A stretch of 22,629 nt of DNA from an uncultured Collinsella sp. (GTDB lineage: Bacteria > Actinomycetota > Coriobacteriia > Coriobacteriales > Coriobacteriaceae): contig CAAFEY010000033.1 in the NCBI GenBank assembly GCA_900761995.1, forward strand, positions 1 through 22,629, in the 5' to 3' direction. A program made the position numbers and the translations under genes. Below are positions 21,073 through 22,629 of this stretch, piece by piece (position 1 is the stretch's first letter; every line of letters begins with the position of its first letter). The notes under the pieces are model-generated. The model was given only the letters and a program-made list of their open reading frames with translations, ran no database searches and had not been told where the DNA came from.

Positions 21073-22593
21073 CTAGCTCTGGCGGTAATGATCAAAGAAG
21101 TCGGCGAGGTCTTCGAGCGACTCTTTGAGCACTTCCATGCGCGGCAGATACACGATGCGGAAGTGGTCGGGCTCGGCCCAGTTAAAGCCGCCGCCGCGCG
21201 TGATCAGGATCTTCTTCTCGTGCAGCAGGTCGAGAGCGAACTGCTCGTCATCGGTGATGTTGAACTTCTTCACATCCATCTTGGGGAAGATGTAGAACGC
21301 CGCGCGCGGCTTGACCACCGAGATGCCGTCGATCTTGTTGAGCGCCTCATACACAAAGTTGCGCTGCTCGTAGACACGGCCGCCGGGACGGATGTAGTCG
21401 TTAACCGACTGATGGCCGCCGAGCGCCGTCTGAACGATCGACTGAGCCGGCACGTTGGAACACAGGCGCATGTTAGAGAGCATGTTGACGCCCATGATGA
21501 AGTCGCTCATGCAGCGCTGGTTGCCCGAAAGCACCATCCAGCCAATACGATAGCCCGCAATCATGTGCGACTTGGAAAGGCCGCTAAAGGTGACGCAGGG
21601 CAGATCGGGAGCGAGCGAGGCAATCGAGACGTGCTCGTAGCCGTCCATGCACAGACGGTCGTAGATCTCATCGGCAAAGATCATGAGCTGGTGCTTGCGC
21701 GCAATCTCGACGATGCCCTCGAGCACCTCGCGCGGATAGACGGAACCCGTGGGGTTGTTGGGGTTGATGATGACGAGAGCCTTGGTCGCGCTCGTGATCT
21801 TGGACTCCATATCCTCCAGGTCGGGATACCAATCCGCCTGTTCATCGCACAGATAGTGCACGGGATGACCGCCGGCAAGGGTTGCGCACGCCGTCCACAG
21901 CGGATAGTCGGGGCTAGGGATCAGAATCTCGTCGCCATTGTCGAGCAGCGCGTTCATCGAAAGCTGAATGAGCTCGGACACGCCGTTGCCTGTGTAGATG
22001 TGCTCCATCTGAACATTGGGCAGGCCCTTGATCTGGGAGTACTGCATAATCGCCTTGCGCGCAGAGAACAAGCCGCGCGAGTTGGAATAGCCTTCGCAAT
22101 CGGGCAGCTGCTGGCGCATATCCTTGATGACCTCGTCGGGCGTGCGGAAACCGAAGGGCGCCGGGTTGCCGATATTGAGCTTGAGGATGCGCTCGCCCTC
22201 GTCCTCCATACGGGCAGCCTCGTCGACGACGGGACCGCGCACATCATACAGGACGTTATCAAGCTTGGCGGATTTAGAAAAAGTACGCATGGTGGCACTC
22301 CTTGGAATTTGAGCTGAGGGATGGGGTTCGGGCTTGGAAACGTTACGGGGCGATGATGCCTCGCCTTGATCGGCGTCACCGGCAAGCAGCCAGGTAACAT
22401 CGACCTCCAAAATGCGGGCGAGCAGCTCTGCCACATCGCGCCGCGGAATCGTCTTGCCGCTCACATATTGGCTCATCTGACTCTTGCCGAGTTTTTTGCC
22501 GAGCATCTCCGATGCGCGGATTACGTCCGACTGGCGAACGTCGCGATCGGACATAGTCTGTCGCAGGCGATCGCTAAACGTCTCTTGGGCCAC
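21073..22593 (-). CDS. alaA: XRE helix-turn-helix domain fused to an AlaA-type aminotransferase
   Basis: The protein has 506 aa. I use GTG 22593, five bases after AAGGAGG; a TTG at 22620 would place that site inside the gene. Residues about 5-75 are an XRE helix-turn-helix (RQSDVIRASEMLGKKLGKSQ, then SQYVSGKTIPRRDVAELLARIL). Residues 76-101 are a Ser/Pro-rich linker. From residue 102 the sequence follows E. coli AlaA closely (KLDNVLYDVRGPV, LKLNIGNPAPFGF, NNPTGSVY, FADEIYDRL), with PLP lysine K341 equivalent to AlaA K240. AlaA transfers an amino group from glutamate to pyruvate to give alanine. The DNA-binding part suggests feedback control by metabolite or PLP binding. An internal start at 22290 may make the enzyme alone. 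Confidence 0.92.
   Translation of the reverse strand: MAQETFSDRLRQTMSDRDVRQSDVIRASEMLGKKLGKSQMSQYVSGKTIPRRDVAELLARILEVDVTWLLAGDADQGEASSPRNVSKPEPHPSAQIPRSATMRTFSKSAKLDNVLYDVRGPVVDEAARMEDEGERILKLNIGNPAPFGFRTPDEVIKDMRQQLPDCEGYSNSRGLFSARKAIMQYSQIKGLPNVQMEHIYTGNGVSELIQLSMNALLDNGDEILIPSPDYPLWTACATLAGGHPVHYLCDEQADWYPDLEDMESKITSATKALVIINPNNPTGSVYPREVLEGIVEIARKHQLMIFADEIYDRLCMDGYEHVSIASLAPDLPCVTFSGLSKSHMIAGYRIGWMVLSGNQRCMSDFIMGVNMLSNMRLCSNVPAQSIVQTALGGHQSVNDYIRPGGRVYEQRNFVYEALNKIDGISVVKPRAAFYIFPKMDVKKFNITDDEQFALDLLHEKKILITRGGGFNWAEPDHFRIVYLPRMEVLKESLEDLADFFDHYRQS
22288..22303 (-). promoter_or_regulatory. Internal Shine-Dalgarno and ATG inside the XRE-AlaA gene
   Basis: On the - strand AAGGAG (22303-22298) is followed after seven bases by an in-frame ATG (22290-22288), which is codon 102 of the fusion and exactly the position at which a plain 405-aa AlaA protein begins. 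Both the spacing and the sequence are canonical, so an internal translation start is likely. Confidence 0.65.
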
Positions 22594-22629
22594 TAGAACC
22601 TCCTTGCTGGCAAAGTTCAATTTATAGAA

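Noticed and set aside
21088..22317. 409-codon open frame on the + strand
   Set aside because: It is antisense to the XRE-AlaA gene, whose identity is clear; no motif or start signal.
1..22629. tRNA, rRNA, insertion sequence, phage or CRISPR genes
   Set aside because: I looked for tRNA arms, transposase motifs, integrases and regularly spaced repeats and found none.

Overview
The window looks like a chromosomal segment of a high-GC, anaerobic, gut-type actinobacterium. My best guess is class Coriobacteriia, close to Collinsella. This rests on GC-rich coding sequence with strong third-position bias, an actinobacterial-type Ski2-like/DUF3516 helicase, a reverse rubrerythrin (an anaerobe oxygen defence), a PdxS/PdxT vitamin B6 pathway, and an ALRYWR-type nuclease-like protein that I recall from Coriobacteriia. 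I made no database comparison. I saw no tRNA, rRNA, CRISPR array, prophage or transposase gene.

Layout. 1-497 (-) is the start of an XRE regulator with a membrane anchor that runs off the left edge. 765-2595 (+) holds a Trm9-like methyltransferase and the tRNA m7G methyltransferase TrmB. 2905-5586 (+) is the large helicase, which shares a strong convergent terminator with a DUF2130 coiled-coil nuclease-like protein (5666-7423, -). 7563-9206 (-) has a ChbG/YdjC deacetylase, a metallophosphoesterase and a small charged protein. 9459-12067 (-) is an Fe-alcohol dehydrogenase/aldehyde dehydrogenase operon with two copies of a palindromic operator-like site. 12324-12884 (+) is reverse rubrerythrin. 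13127-14254 (-) is a nuclease-like protein of unusual composition. 14551-17631 is the vitamin B6 locus, with pdxR divergent from pdxST. 18017-18817 (-) is an RGG-rich protein, 18970-20382 (-) a 14-TM-type efflux transporter, 20587-20997 (+) a short peptide deformylase, and 21073-22593 (-) an XRE-AlaA aminotransferase fusion.

The most unusual content is structural. Three copies of a 119-bp, gaplessly alignable, imperfectly palindromic element lie at 2663-2781, 13018-13136 and 14438-14556. All have the same orientation, a 16-bp inverted terminus and an invariant central CGCAGGTA. Two of them supply the stop codon of the adjacent gene, and together those two bracket the nuclease-like gene. A second set of small hairpins with a shared GTCCCC at the 3' side of the loop lies at 7520, 8350 and 17745. 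A separate perfect 19-bp inverted repeat follows pdxT. The XRE-AlaA gene has a second in-frame ATG with a canonical Shine-Dalgarno, placed exactly where a free-standing AlaA would begin, so one gene may make both a DNA-binding fusion and a plain enzyme.
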